Assembly: GCF_003234115.2 (NCBI RefSeq)
Contig: NZ_CP126251.1
Location: 868,001-932,000 of the forward strand
DNA: 64,000 nt
Source: Curtobacterium sp. MCPF17_002
GTDB lineage: Bacteria; Actinomycetota; Actinomycetes; Actinomycetales; Microbacteriaceae
Direction: 5' to 3'
Below the pieces are notes generated by a model that saw only the letters and a program-made list of their open reading frames with translations, was not told where the DNA came from and made no database searches. Position 1 is the stretch's first letter. Each line of letters opens with the position of its first letter. Made by a program: the position numbers and the translations under genes. Of the stretch, positions 1 through 7,812 are shown piece by piece.

Positions 1-98
1 CTGGGAGCGTTCCTCACGCGTGCACGCGTTCGAGTTGCAACACCACAGACCCCCACGATGCCGGCACCCCGGTGTCGTCCCCGAGACCAGGAGACACC

Positions 99-716
99 AT
101 GGCCGACTACACCAAGCTCGCAGCGGAAGTCCGCACCAAGTTCGGCAAGGGCGCTGCTCGCAAGCTCCGCGCGGCCGACAAGATCCCCGCCGTCGTCTAC
201 GGCCACGGCACCGAGCCGCAGCACATCTCGCTGCCGGGCCACGAGACGATGCTCCTCGTCCGTACCGCCAACGCGGTCGTCGACCTCGACATCGAGGGTG
301 CGGCGCAGCTCGCCCTCGTCAAGGACGTCCAGCGTGACCCGGTGCGCCAGATCATCGAGCACATCGACCTCGTGGTCCTGCGCCGCGGCGAGAAGGTCAC
401 CGTCGACGTCCCCGTCGTCATCGAGGGTGAGTCCTTCTCGGGCACCATCCACGTGCAGGACCTCTCCTCGGTCTCGCTCCTGGTGCTCGCGACCGACATC
501 CCGGAGCACGTGTCCGTCAACGTCCAGGACCTCCAGGACGGCGTGCAGATCCACGCTGCGCAGCTCGAGCTCCCCGAGGGCGCCGAGCTCGAGACCGACC
601 CCGAGGCGCTCGTCGTCGCGATCGTCACCCCGCGTGGCACCGCTGACGACGACGCTGCCGACGCCGCTTCGGCCGAGGCCGGTGCCGAGTCGGGCGCCGA
701 CGGCGCTGCCGAGTAA
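99..716 (+). CDS. rplY: 50S ribosomal protein L25 / general stress protein Ctc
   Basis: This 205-residue protein is the long (Ctc/TL5) form of ribosomal protein L25, which binds 5S rRNA in the large subunit. The N-terminal L25 domain covers roughly residues 1-92 and starts MADYTKLAAEVRTKFGKGAA. A TL5-like beta domain follows to about residue 185, then an Ala/Asp/Glu-rich tail. The ATG at 99 is chosen because it has a CAGGAG ribosome binding site 7-12 nt upstream and matches the family start; an in-frame upstream start at 72 would add nine atypical residues. pth follows after a 44-nt gap, a common actinobacterial pairing. Confidence 0.95.
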   Translation: MADYTKLAAEVRTKFGKGAARKLRAADKIPAVVYGHGTEPQHISLPGHETMLLVRTANAVVDLDIEGAAQLALVKDVQRDPVRQIIEHIDLVVLRRGEKVTVDVPVVIEGESFSGTIHVQDLSSVSLLVLATDIPEHVSVNVQDLQDGVQIHAAQLELPEGAELETDPEALVVAIVTPRGTADDDAADAASAEAGAESGADGAAE

Positions 717-760
717 CACCCCTCCGCGGACCGCTGGTCGACGTTGATGGTGCTGTGCTG

Positions 761-1345
761 ATGACCGATCAGTCATTCGTCGTGATCGGGCTCGGGAACC
801 CCGGGCCCGGTTACGCCGGCAACCGCCACAACGTCGGCCAGATGGTCCTCGACGAACTCGCCGTCCGCATGGGCGCGACGTTCAAGAAGCACAAGACCCC
901 GAACCAGGTCGCCGAGGGGCGCCTCGTTCCCGGCGGACCCCGTCTGGTGCTCGCCAAGCCGGCGTCGTTCATGAACACCTCCGGGGGCCCCGTCTCCTCG
1001 GTGCTCGGGTTCTACAGCGCCACGCCGGAGTCGCTCATCGTCGTGCACGACGAGCTCGACCTGCCGTTCGACACGGTGCGGCTCAAGGGCAACGGTGGGC
1101 ACGGCGGCCACAACGGCCTCCGCGACATCATCAAGGCGACGGGGACGAACGAGTTCTCCCGCGTGCGGATCGGCATCGGCCGACCCCCCGGCCGACAGGA
1201 CCCGGCCGACTACGTCCTCCGCGACTTCTCCCCGACGGAGAAGAAGACGCTGCCGAACCTGCTGGCCGACGGTGCCGACGCGGTCGAGGCGATCGTGGAG
1301 CTCGGGCTCGTCGCCGCGCAGCAGCGCGTGCACGCGCCGTCCTGA
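761..1345 (+). CDS. pth: Peptidyl-tRNA hydrolase
   Basis: Cytosolic enzyme that cleaves the ester bond of peptidyl-tRNAs that drop off ribosomes, recycling tRNA. The 194-residue length is normal. The family signature GNPGPGYAGNRHNVGQ sits at residues 12-27 with catalytic His23, and the second signature contains MNTSGG and HDELDLPFD. The start could also be the GTG at 755, two codons upstream; ATG 761 is preferred because MTDQ leads straight into the first beta strand. It lies between rplY and mfd on the same strand. Confidence 0.95.
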   Translation: MTDQSFVVIGLGNPGPGYAGNRHNVGQMVLDELAVRMGATFKKHKTPNQVAEGRLVPGGPRLVLAKPASFMNTSGGPVSSVLGFYSATPESLIVVHDELDLPFDTVRLKGNGGHGGHNGLRDIIKATGTNEFSRVRIGIGRPPGRQDPADYVLRDFSPTEKKTLPNLLADGADAVEAIVELGLVAAQQRVHAPS

Positions 1346-1411
1346 CGCACGCCCGTTCGCCCGTCGCGCACGGTGCGTCCGCTGTCGGGGGTCGCCGGTA
1401 CCATGTCCTGA

Positions 1412-4400
1412 GTGACGATCTCGGGCATCATCCCAGCGCTCTCGCGCGCCTCCGCGTTCGATCGCGTCCTCCGCGCAGCTCCTCGTGACGCCGACTTCTC
1501 GGTGGTCGACGGCCTCCGCGTGCCGTTGCTCGGCGCGCTCCTCGCCGAGCGGAACGGGCCGCAGTGCGTCTTCGTGATCACCGCCACCGGGCGTGAAGCC
1601 GAAGCGATCCGCGGGTCCGTCGGCTCCTACCTCCCCGACGCCGAAGTCCTCGAGTTCCCCGCGTGGGAGACCCTGCCGCACGAACGGCTCAGCCCCAGCG
1701 CGCAGACCGTCGGCACCCGCATCGCGACGCTCCGGAAGCTCGCGGTGTGGCAGGACACACCGGCAGCCGACCGCCGCACGACCGTCGTCGTGGCGAGCGT
1801 CCGCGCCGCGCTGCAGCCCCTCGCGGGCAACCTCACCTCGCTCGCGCCGATCGTCCTGCGGACCGACTCGCGCGGCAACGACCTCGGCGTGATCGCCGGG
1901 CAGCTCGTCGACATGGCGTACGCCCGCGTCGACCTCGTCACCCGCCGTGGTGAGTTCGCCGTCCGCGGTGGGATCCTCGACGTCTTCCCGCCGGCGGCCG
2001 ACCACCCGGTCCGTGTCGACTTCTTCGGCGACGAGATCGAGGCGATCAAGGCCTTCTCCGTCGCCGACCAGCGCACCACCGAAGACGACCTCGGCTCGGT
2101 CGAGCTCACGGCCTCACGCGAACTCCTGCTCAGCGACGACGTCCGGCAGCGAGCGCGCGAGATGCTCCACGAGTTCCCGAACCTCTCCCAGATGCTCGCG
2201 AAGATCGCCGAGGGGATCCCGGTCGAGGGAATGGAGTCCCTCGCACCCGCGCTCGTGCAGGACCTCGTGCCGGTCACCCACTACCTGCCGACCGACGCCG
2301 TGATCGCGGTGTTCTCGCCGGAGCGCGTGAGCGGTCGAGCCCACAGCCTCGCCGAGACGAACACCGAGTTCCTGCAGGCCGCGTGGAGCGCCGCCGTCGC
2401 CGGGGCCCAGGCGCCGATCGACCTCGACGCCGGCAACTTCCTCTCCGTGCAGCAGCTCAAGAACGGCCGCGGGCAGCGCACCTGGTGGACGGTCTCGCCG
2501 TTCGACTCCGGCCTCGACGAAGGCGACACCGAGCGCGTGCTCACCGATGCCGAAGCCGCGGCCGAGGCGGGGGAGTACATCCGCGTCCGCGCCGAAGCGG
2601 TCCCGAGCTTCGCCGGCAGCGCCGACGGGGCGATCGCGCACGTCAAGGAGCTCACCGACGACGGATGGGCGGTCGTGGTGACCGCCCAGGGCCAGGGACT
2701 GGTCGAGCGGGCGGTGCAGGTGCTCGCCGACGCCGGGGTCGCAGCCCGTGCCGAGAGCCTCACCGCGCCTCCCGAACCGGGTGTCGCCATCGTGACGACC
2801 GCCACCGTCGAGGCGGGCTTCGCCACCCCGGATCCGCGCATCGCGGTCCTCAGCGAGGCGGAGTTCTACGGTCGGAGCGTCCAGCAGGGTGCCCGCACCG
2901 TGAAGAAGCTCGCGAGCCGACGGAAGAACGTCGTCGACCCGCTGCAGCTCCGTCCGGGCGACGTCGTCGTGCACGCGACGCACGGCATCGCCAAGTTCGT
3001 CGAGCTCGTCAGCAGAGAGGTGAGCTCCGGCGGCCGCAACGCCGTGAAGCAGCAGCGCGAGTACCTCGTGCTCGAGTACGCGCCCTCGAAGCGGAACTAC
3101 CCGGGCGACAAGCTCTTCGTCCCGACCGACCAGCTCGACCAGCTCTCCCGGTACGTCGGCGGCGAGAACCCGACCCTGTCGAAGATGGGCGGCTCGGACT
3201 GGTCGGCCGCGAAGTCGAAGGCGCGGAAGGCCGTCCGTGACATCGCCGTCGACCTCGTGAAGCTCTACTCGGCGCGGATGGCGTCGAAGGGGCACGCGTT
3301 CGGCCCGGACACCCCGTGGCAGCGCGAACTCGAAGAGGCCTTCCCGTTCGCCGAGACGGCCGACCAGCTCACCACCATCGACGAGATCAAGCGCGACATG
3401 GAGAGCCCGATCCCGATGGACCGGCTGCTCTCCGGCGACGTCGGCTACGGCAAGACCGAGGTCGCGATCCGCGCCGCGTTCAAGGCCGTGCAGGACGGCA
3501 AGCAGGTCGCCGTCCTCGTGCCGACGACCCTGCTCGTCCGCCAGCACATGGAGACCTTCCAGGAGCGCTTCGCCGGCTTCCCCGTGCACCTCCGCGCGCT
3601 CAGCCGGTTCCAGAGCGAGAAGGAGTCGAAGGAGACCGTCGCCGGGCTCGCCGACGGCACCGTCGACATCGTCATCGGCACGCACCGCATCCTGTCCCAG
3701 GGCATCCAGTTCAAGGACGTCGGCCTCGTCATCATCGACGAGGAGCAGCGGTTCGGCGTCGAGCACAAGGACCAGCTGAAGAAGCTCAAGACCAACGTCG
3801 ACGTGCTCGCGATGTCCGCGACGCCGATCCCGCGATCGCTCGAGATGGCGGTCACCGGCATCCGCGAGATGTCCACGCTCGCGACCCCACCCGAGGACCG
3901 GCACCCGATCCTCACGTTCGTCGGCCCCCAGTCCGACCTGCAGGTCGCCGCCGCGATCCGGCGCGAGCTGCTGCGCGAGGGCCAGGTCTTCTACGTGCAC
4001 AACCGTGTGCGGGACATCCAGGGCGTCGCAGCGCACCTCGCCGAGATCGTGCCGGACGCCCGCATCGCCGTCGCACACGGGCAGATGTCGGAGAGCACCC
4101 TCGAGCAGGTGATGGTCGACTTCTGGGAGCGACGCTTCGACGTCCTCGTGTCGACGACCATCATCGAGACCGGCCTCGACATCGCCAACGCGAACACGCT
4201 CATCATCGACAAGGCCGACAAGTACGGGCTGTCGCAGCTCCACCAGCTGCGCGGTCGCGTCGGCCGTGGTCGGGAGCGCGGCTACGCGTACTTCCTGTAC
4301 GACCCCGAGAAGCCGCTCTCCGAGACCGCGCAGGACCGCCTCGAAACGATCGCCGCGAACAACGAGCTCGGTGCCGGCATGCAGGTCGCGATGAAGGACC

Positions 4401-5023
4401 TCGAGCTCCGTGGGGCCGGCAACCTGCTCGGCGGCGAGCAGTCCGGACACATCGCGGGCGTCGGCTTCGACCTGTACCTCCGCATGATCGGTGAGGCCGT
4501 CTCGCAGTTCCGCGGGGACGTCGCCGAGGGGCAGACCGAACTCCGGCTCGAGATCCCCGTCGACGCGCACATCCCCGAGGACTACGTCGAGTCCGAGCGG
4601 CTCCGACTCGAGGCGTACCAGAAGCTCTCCGCCGCCTCGGCCCCCGCGGCCCAGGCCGAGGGCATCGACATGGTCCTCGACGAGCTCACCGACCGCTACG
4701 GTCAGCCGCCGCAGCCGGTGCTCACCCTGGTCGAGGTGTCCCGCCTCCGCCGGATGGCGCAGCAGGTCGGGCTGTCCGACGTCGTCGTCATGGGGTCGAA
4801 CCTGCGGGTCGCGGGCAAGGAACTCGCCGACTCGGCGCAGGTCCGGCTCAAGCGGATGTACCCGGGTGCCCGGTGGTTCCCGCAGCAGGACGCTGCGAGC
4901 ATCCCGCTGCCGAAGCCGCACGGCGAGACCCTGCCGGACGACGCGCTCATCGAGTGGGTCGAGAGCATCCTGACGGCCGTGTACGGGGCGTCGAAGGCGC
5001 CGGCGGAGACGCCGGCCGCGTAG
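1412..5023 (+). CDS. mfd: Transcription-repair coupling factor Mfd
   Basis: This 1203-residue ATP-dependent translocase removes RNA polymerase stalled at DNA lesions and recruits UvrA. The order is an N-terminal UvrB-like module (about 1-350), an RNA polymerase-interacting domain (about 500-570), a RecG-like superfamily 2 motor and a C-terminal TRCF domain. Walker A GDVGYGKTEVA lies near residue 675, the DEEQ motif in IIDEEQRFGVEH near 775, and helicase motif VI is in QLRGRVGRGRERGYAY. Start GTG 1412 follows a TACCAT hexamer at 1399-1404 with no ribosome binding site, suggesting a leaderless mRNA. Length is typical of Actinobacteria. Confidence 0.97.
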   Translation: MTISGIIPALSRASAFDRVLRAAPRDADFSVVDGLRVPLLGALLAERNGPQCVFVITATGREAEAIRGSVGSYLPDAEVLEFPAWETLPHERLSPSAQTVGTRIATLRKLAVWQDTPAADRRTTVVVASVRAALQPLAGNLTSLAPIVLRTDSRGNDLGVIAGQLVDMAYARVDLVTRRGEFAVRGGILDVFPPAADHPVRVDFFGDEIEAIKAFSVADQRTTEDDLGSVELTASRELLLSDDVRQRAREMLHEFPNLSQMLAKIAEGIPVEGMESLAPALVQDLVPVTHYLPTDAVIAVFSPERVSGRAHSLAETNTEFLQAAWSAAVAGAQAPIDLDAGNFLSVQQLKNGRGQRTWWTVSPFDSGLDEGDTERVLTDAEAAAEAGEYIRVRAEAVPSFAGSADGAIAHVKELTDDGWAVVVTAQGQGLVERAVQVLADAGVAARAESLTAPPEPGVAIVTTATVEAGFATPDPRIAVLSEAEFYGRSVQQGARTVKKLASRRKNVVDPLQLRPGDVVVHATHGIAKFVELVSREVSSGGRNAVKQQREYLVLEYAPSKRNYPGDKLFVPTDQLDQLSRYVGGENPTLSKMGGSDWSAAKSKARKAVRDIAVDLVKLYSARMASKGHAFGPDTPWQRELEEAFPFAETADQLTTIDEIKRDMESPIPMDRLLSGDVGYGKTEVAIRAAFKAVQDGKQVAVLVPTTLLVRQHMETFQERFAGFPVHLRALSRFQSEKESKETVAGLADGTVDIVIGTHRILSQGIQFKDVGLVIIDEEQRFGVEHKDQLKKLKTNVDVLAMSATPIPRSLEMAVTGIREMSTLATPPEDRHPILTFVGPQSDLQVAAAIRRELLREGQVFYVHNRVRDIQGVAAHLAEIVPDARIAVAHGQMSESTLEQVMVDFWERRFDVLVSTTIIETGLDIANANTLIIDKADKYGLSQLHQLRGRVGRGRERGYAYFLYDPEKPLSETAQDRLETIAANNELGAGMQVAMKDLELRGAGNLLGGEQSGHIAGVGFDLYLRMIGEAVSQFRGDVAEGQTELRLEIPVDAHIPEDYVESERLRLEAYQKLSAASAPAAQAEGIDMVLDELTDRYGQPPQPVLTLVEVSRLRRMAQQVGLSDVVVMGSNLRVAGKELADSAQVRLKRMYPGARWFPQQDAASIPLPKPHGETLPDDALIEWVESILTAVYGASKAPAETPAA

Positions 5024-5066
5024 CGCGGGCGTCGTGGCCGACCGTCACCGCGCTCTGCAGGTGCGC

Positions 5067-5120
5067 GCCGTCGGCCTGGAGGCGCGATGCGGGCCCGCAC
5101 CGCGCCTCCCGGCCGTCGGT
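5067..5120. terminator. Palindrome family member after mfd
   Basis: A 54-bp imperfect palindrome with two 27-nt arms meeting at GGGCCC, about 23 of 27 positions paired. It contains the shared core CTGGAGGCGCG / CGCGCCTCC found at several other gene ends here. It lies in the 332-bp gap between convergent mfd and nhaA, so it probably acts as a two-way terminator. There is no U-run. Confidence 0.6.
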
Positions 5121-5197
5121 GGTGCCGTCCACTGCACGTCGTGTCGTCCGGTGGGTCGCAATCCGCTGCCGGATCTCCTCCGTCAGAAGATGCCCTC

Positions 5198-5322
5198 GCA
5201 TCGTCCGACGTTCCACCTGTCGTTCGACGCGTGGGATGTCGCACCATGCGCACGCAGCAGGTGCGTGTGCATCTTCCGACGTTCCACCTGTCGTTCGACG
5301 CGTGGGATGTCGCACCATGCGC
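5198..5322. repeat. Two 54-bp direct repeats with 71-bp period
   Basis: Positions 5198-5251 and 5269-5322 are identical except for one base, with a 71-bp offset and a 17-bp spacer. Each copy contains CCACCTGTCGTTCGACGCG followed by TGGGATGTCGCACCATGCGC. In each copy CCAC pairs with GTGG and GTCG with CGAC, forming a small hairpin. The pair lies between the convergent genes mfd and nhaA, and no convincing coding frame crosses it. Confidence 0.85.
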
Positions 5323-5355
5323 TTGCGGCTCACGCGGGCGGGACGGCGCGGGGCG

Positions 5356-6534
5356 CTACTCCGTCGCCTCGACCTCGGAGAGCTCCCGCCGCGCGCGGTA
5401 CCGACGCGCCCGCAGACTGACGACCACGGCGGAGGCGACGATCGCGATCCCGGATCCGACGAGCACGGCGAGGACCCCCTCGTCGAGGATCTCCTCGTTG
5501 CGGGCGAACGCGAGCTCGTTCATGAGCAGCGACACCGTGAAGCCGATGCCACCGAGCACGCCCACCGTGACGATCGACCAGAACGACAGCGTCGAGCGCC
5601 CAGGAGCCCGGAAGATCCGCGTCGCGACCGACCCGAACAGCGTGATGCCGATGACCTTGCCGACCGGCAGTGCGAGGACGACCGCCCAGAACGTGGGGGA
5701 GAGCTCGCCGATCCCGACCGAGGGGACGACGACCGCGGCCGACGCGAACGCGAACACGGGCAGCACGATCGCGTTCGACCACGGCTCGACGTTCTCGTGC
5801 AGGGTGTGCCCGGGCCGGCGGGGCAGCACCAGGCCGAGGGCCACGCCGGCGATCGTCGCGTGCACGCCCGAGTGGTAGACGAGCCACCACGTGAGGAGCC
5901 CGAGCACGACCATGCCGGCGATGACCCATCCCTGACCGGATCGCCCGGGGCGGAGCGCCTTGCCGAGCAGCCAGAACAGGGCGAGCACCACGACGGCGCC
6001 GCCGAGCGCCCAGAAGTCGGTGTCGTGCGCGAACACGACGGCGATGATGATGATCGCGATGAGGTCGTCGAGCACGGCGAGGGCGAGCAGGAACACCCGG
6101 AGCGTCGAGGGCAGGCCCCGGCCGAACATCGCGAGGACGCCGAGCGCGAAGGCGATGTCCGTCGCGGTCGGGATCGGCCAGCCGTGGCCGTACGCGGTGC
6201 CCGCCGTCACCGCGAGGTACACGCCGGCGGGGACGACCACGCCACCGACCGCTGCGATGGCCGGGATGATCGCGGTCTTCGGGTTGGAGAGCTCCCCGGC
6301 GACGAGTTCGTGCTTCAGCTCGATCGCGACGAGCAGGAAGAAGACCGCGAGCAGGCCGTCGCTGATCCAGTGCGACACCGAGAGGTCGAGCCCCACGGAG
6401 CCCCACGGGGCGTGCACGTGCAGGAGGTCCTCGAGACCGGGGCCGAGCGGTGAGTTCGCCACGACGAGACCGAGGACGGCCGCGGTGAGCAGGGCGATGG
6501 CGCTGAAGCGGGGGGAACGGACGAGTGCCGACAT
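5356..6534 (-). CDS. nhaA: Na+/H+ antiporter NhaA
   Basis: This 392-residue integral membrane antiporter exchanges internal Na+ for external H+. It is highly hydrophobic, with about 11-12 predicted membrane segments. The paired aspartates in LAVLDDLIAI match the cation-binding Asp163/Asp164 of E. coli NhaA, and the TATDIAFALG segment is also conserved. Start ATG 6534 is preceded by CCGGAG on the minus strand. The open frame continues far upstream, but only as antisense to mazG. A TATGCT hexamer on the minus strand (6598-6603) could be its -10 element. It is divergent from mazG and convergent with mfd. Confidence 0.95.
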   Translation of the reverse strand: MSALVRSPRFSAIALLTAAVLGLVVANSPLGPGLEDLLHVHAPWGSVGLDLSVSHWISDGLLAVFFLLVAIELKHELVAGELSNPKTAIIPAIAAVGGVVVPAGVYLAVTAGTAYGHGWPIPTATDIAFALGVLAMFGRGLPSTLRVFLLALAVLDDLIAIIIIAVVFAHDTDFWALGGAVVVLALFWLLGKALRPGRSGQGWVIAGMVVLGLLTWWLVYHSGVHATIAGVALGLVLPRRPGHTLHENVEPWSNAIVLPVFAFASAAVVVPSVGIGELSPTFWAVVLALPVGKVIGITLFGSVATRIFRAPGRSTLSFWSIVTVGVLGGIGFTVSLLMNELAFARNEEILDEGVLAVLVGSGIAIVASAVVVSLRARRYRARRELSEVEATE

Positions 6535-6654
6535 GGAGCTCCGGGAATTGGGATCGGGTGATGGTCCGTCGACCAGACTTCCCGACACGCCACGTACAGC
6601 ATACCGGTTGCCCGCGGCGGCCGTCCAGGTGGGCCGGCGTGGCACGATGACGAC

Positions 6655-7413
6655 ATGACCGCCGTAACCGACCTCGTCGCCGTCGTCGACCGCCTGCTGG
6701 ACCCCGCCGAGGGCTGCGTCTGGAACCGCGCGCAGACCCATGCCTCGCTGGCTCGCTACGCGGTCGAGGAGTCGTACGAGCTCGTCGACGCGATCGACTC
6801 CGGGGACGACGACGAGCTCCGCGAGGAACTCGGAGACGTGCTCTACCAGGTCGTGCTGCACGCCGGGCTGGCGGAGTCGTTCGACCTCGAGGACGCCGCC
6901 GCCGATGCCCGCGACAAGATGGTCCGACGCCACCCGCACGTCTTCGGAGACGAGCGGGCCGACACCGTGGAGGACGTCGTCCGGGTCTGGCGTGCGGCGA
7001 AGGCTGCGGAGAAGTCCGGCCGGCGCAGTCTGTTCGACGGGGTGCCGAGGGCGATGCCGCCGCTCGAGCGCGCGGTGAAACTGCTCGAACGCCTGGAGGA
7101 ACGTGGGGACGCCGACGCGGTCGTCGCGTCCGTCGTCGCGGGTGCGCCCAGGTCGTCGGGTGCGGATGCGGGTGCGGGTGCGGGTGCGGTTACGGATACG
7201 GATCCGGGTGCGGATCCGGGTGCGGTTACGGATACGGATCCGGATACGGATCCGGGTGCTGGCTCGGGTGCGGGCTCGGGTGCGGTGGACCGTGCGTGGG
7301 GAGCGGCGGTGCTCGCGTCCGTCGCGGAGGCCAGGAACACCGGCATCGACCCCATCGCGAGCCTGCGTGCCGCGGTCGCCGACCTGGAGGCAGCGGGTCG
7401 CGCCGAGGAGTGA
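6655..7413 (+). CDS. mazG: MazG-family nucleoside triphosphate pyrophosphohydrolase with repetitive linker
   Basis: MazG enzymes hydrolyse (d)NTPs, including damaged ones, to monophosphates and PPi. In this 252-residue protein the N-terminal half carries the EEx12-28ExxD metal motif (EESYELVDAI, then EELGDVLYQ) and the typical HPHVFGDE and VWRAAKAAE segments. Residues about 165-210 are a low-complexity Gly/Ala/Asp/Thr/Pro stretch (GADAGAGAGAVTDTDPGADP and similar), encoded by imperfect hexanucleotide repeats; normal sequence then resumes to the stop. Only one MazG catalytic domain is evident, against two in E. coli. Start ATG 6655 has no clear ribosome binding site. Confidence 0.9.
   Translation: MTAVTDLVAVVDRLLDPAEGCVWNRAQTHASLARYAVEESYELVDAIDSGDDDELREELGDVLYQVVLHAGLAESFDLEDAAADARDKMVRRHPHVFGDERADTVEDVVRVWRAAKAAEKSGRRSLFDGVPRAMPPLERAVKLLERLEERGDADAVVASVVAGAPRSSGADAGAGAGAVTDTDPGADPGAVTDTDPDTDPGAGSGAGSGAVDRAWGAAVLASVAEARNTGIDPIASLRAAVADLEAAGRAEE
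7160..7277 (+). repeat. Hexanucleotide-type low-complexity repeat inside mazG
   Basis: About 118 bp of imperfect tandem GGTGCG, GGTTACGGATAC and GGATCCG units, all in frame with mazG. They encode the Gly/Ala/Asp/Thr-rich linker. The repeat structure makes this segment prone to length change by slippage in multiples of six. Confidence 0.8.
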
Positions 7414-7589
7414 TGCCGTCGGGACCCGAATGTGCGAGCGCTCCGGACGTGTGGGTGCTGCGGGGCGTGGGCGCGGCGAGAGTGCGGGCGCTGCGGGCGT
7501 GCGGACATTCGGGCCCGGCGAGAGGTCGGGCGCTGTGGGCGCGCCGACATCCGAGCGTGCGGGTACTGCGAGAGTGCGGGCGTCCCCCC

Positions 7590-7745
7590 AACCCGAAAAA
7601 AGGAGGACGCCCGCGAGCGGGCAGACGTCACCACCAGGGAGAGGTGTCGTCCGGAATGCCCGCTCGAACCGCGGGGCACACTGCAGCACGTTGCCCACGC
7701 GATCGGTTCACCACACGGATCAGGCGTGTGTCGAACCGAGGTTCT
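7590..7745 (-). ncRNA. Candidate structured small RNA (unknown family)
   Basis: On the minus strand a near-consensus promoter (7752-7780) would start a transcript near 7745. It can fold into three hairpins: 7705-7737 (GGTTC/GAACC closing a 6-bp CACACG/CGTGTG stem), 7670-7701 (CGCG/CGCG plus GGGCA/TGCCC), and 7615-7665 closed by a perfect 9-bp stem GAGCGGGCA/TGCCCGCTC. A six-U run follows at 7601-7596. A shorter hairpin GCCCG-CTCG-CGGGC (7609-7622) just before the U-run competes with the third stem. No minus-strand protein frame is convincing here. Known SRP, 6S and tmRNA hallmarks were not recognised. The rest of the gap, 7414-7589, shows only G-rich low-complexity DNA. Confidence 0.55.
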
Positions 7746-7751
7746 GGATGT

Positions 7752-7780
7752 AGCATACCAGCAGGTTGGACGTCGTGCAA
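7752..7780 (-). promoter_or_regulatory. Near-consensus sigma70-type promoter for the small RNA
   Basis: Read on the minus strand: TTGCAC (-35), a 17-nt spacer ending TGG, then TATGCT (-10), i.e. an extended -10. This is one of the best housekeeping promoter matches in the window and points away from hisS, so it is not the hisS promoter. Confidence 0.65.
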
Positions 7781-7812
7781 CCAGAAGTCGCCCGTCTGTC
7801 AGAATTGGCCGC

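Noticed and set aside
2114..4921. 935-aa open frame antisense to mfd
   Set aside because: High GC leaves antisense frames open; the amino acid content is Arg/Asp/His/Gly-biased and the plus strand encodes an unmistakable Mfd.
5198..5322. CRISPR array
   Set aside because: Only two long repeat copies with a 17-bp spacer and no cas genes.
5356..7698. 780-aa minus-strand frame that would extend NhaA upstream
   Set aside because: Only the part from 6534 matches NhaA; the rest is antisense to mazG with repetitive Arg/Thr composition.
7590..7745. SRP RNA, 6S RNA or a hisS T-box
   Set aside because: The SRP GGAA-loop consensus, the 6S large open bubble and T-box stem I/specifier features were not recognised, and the strand is opposite to hisS.
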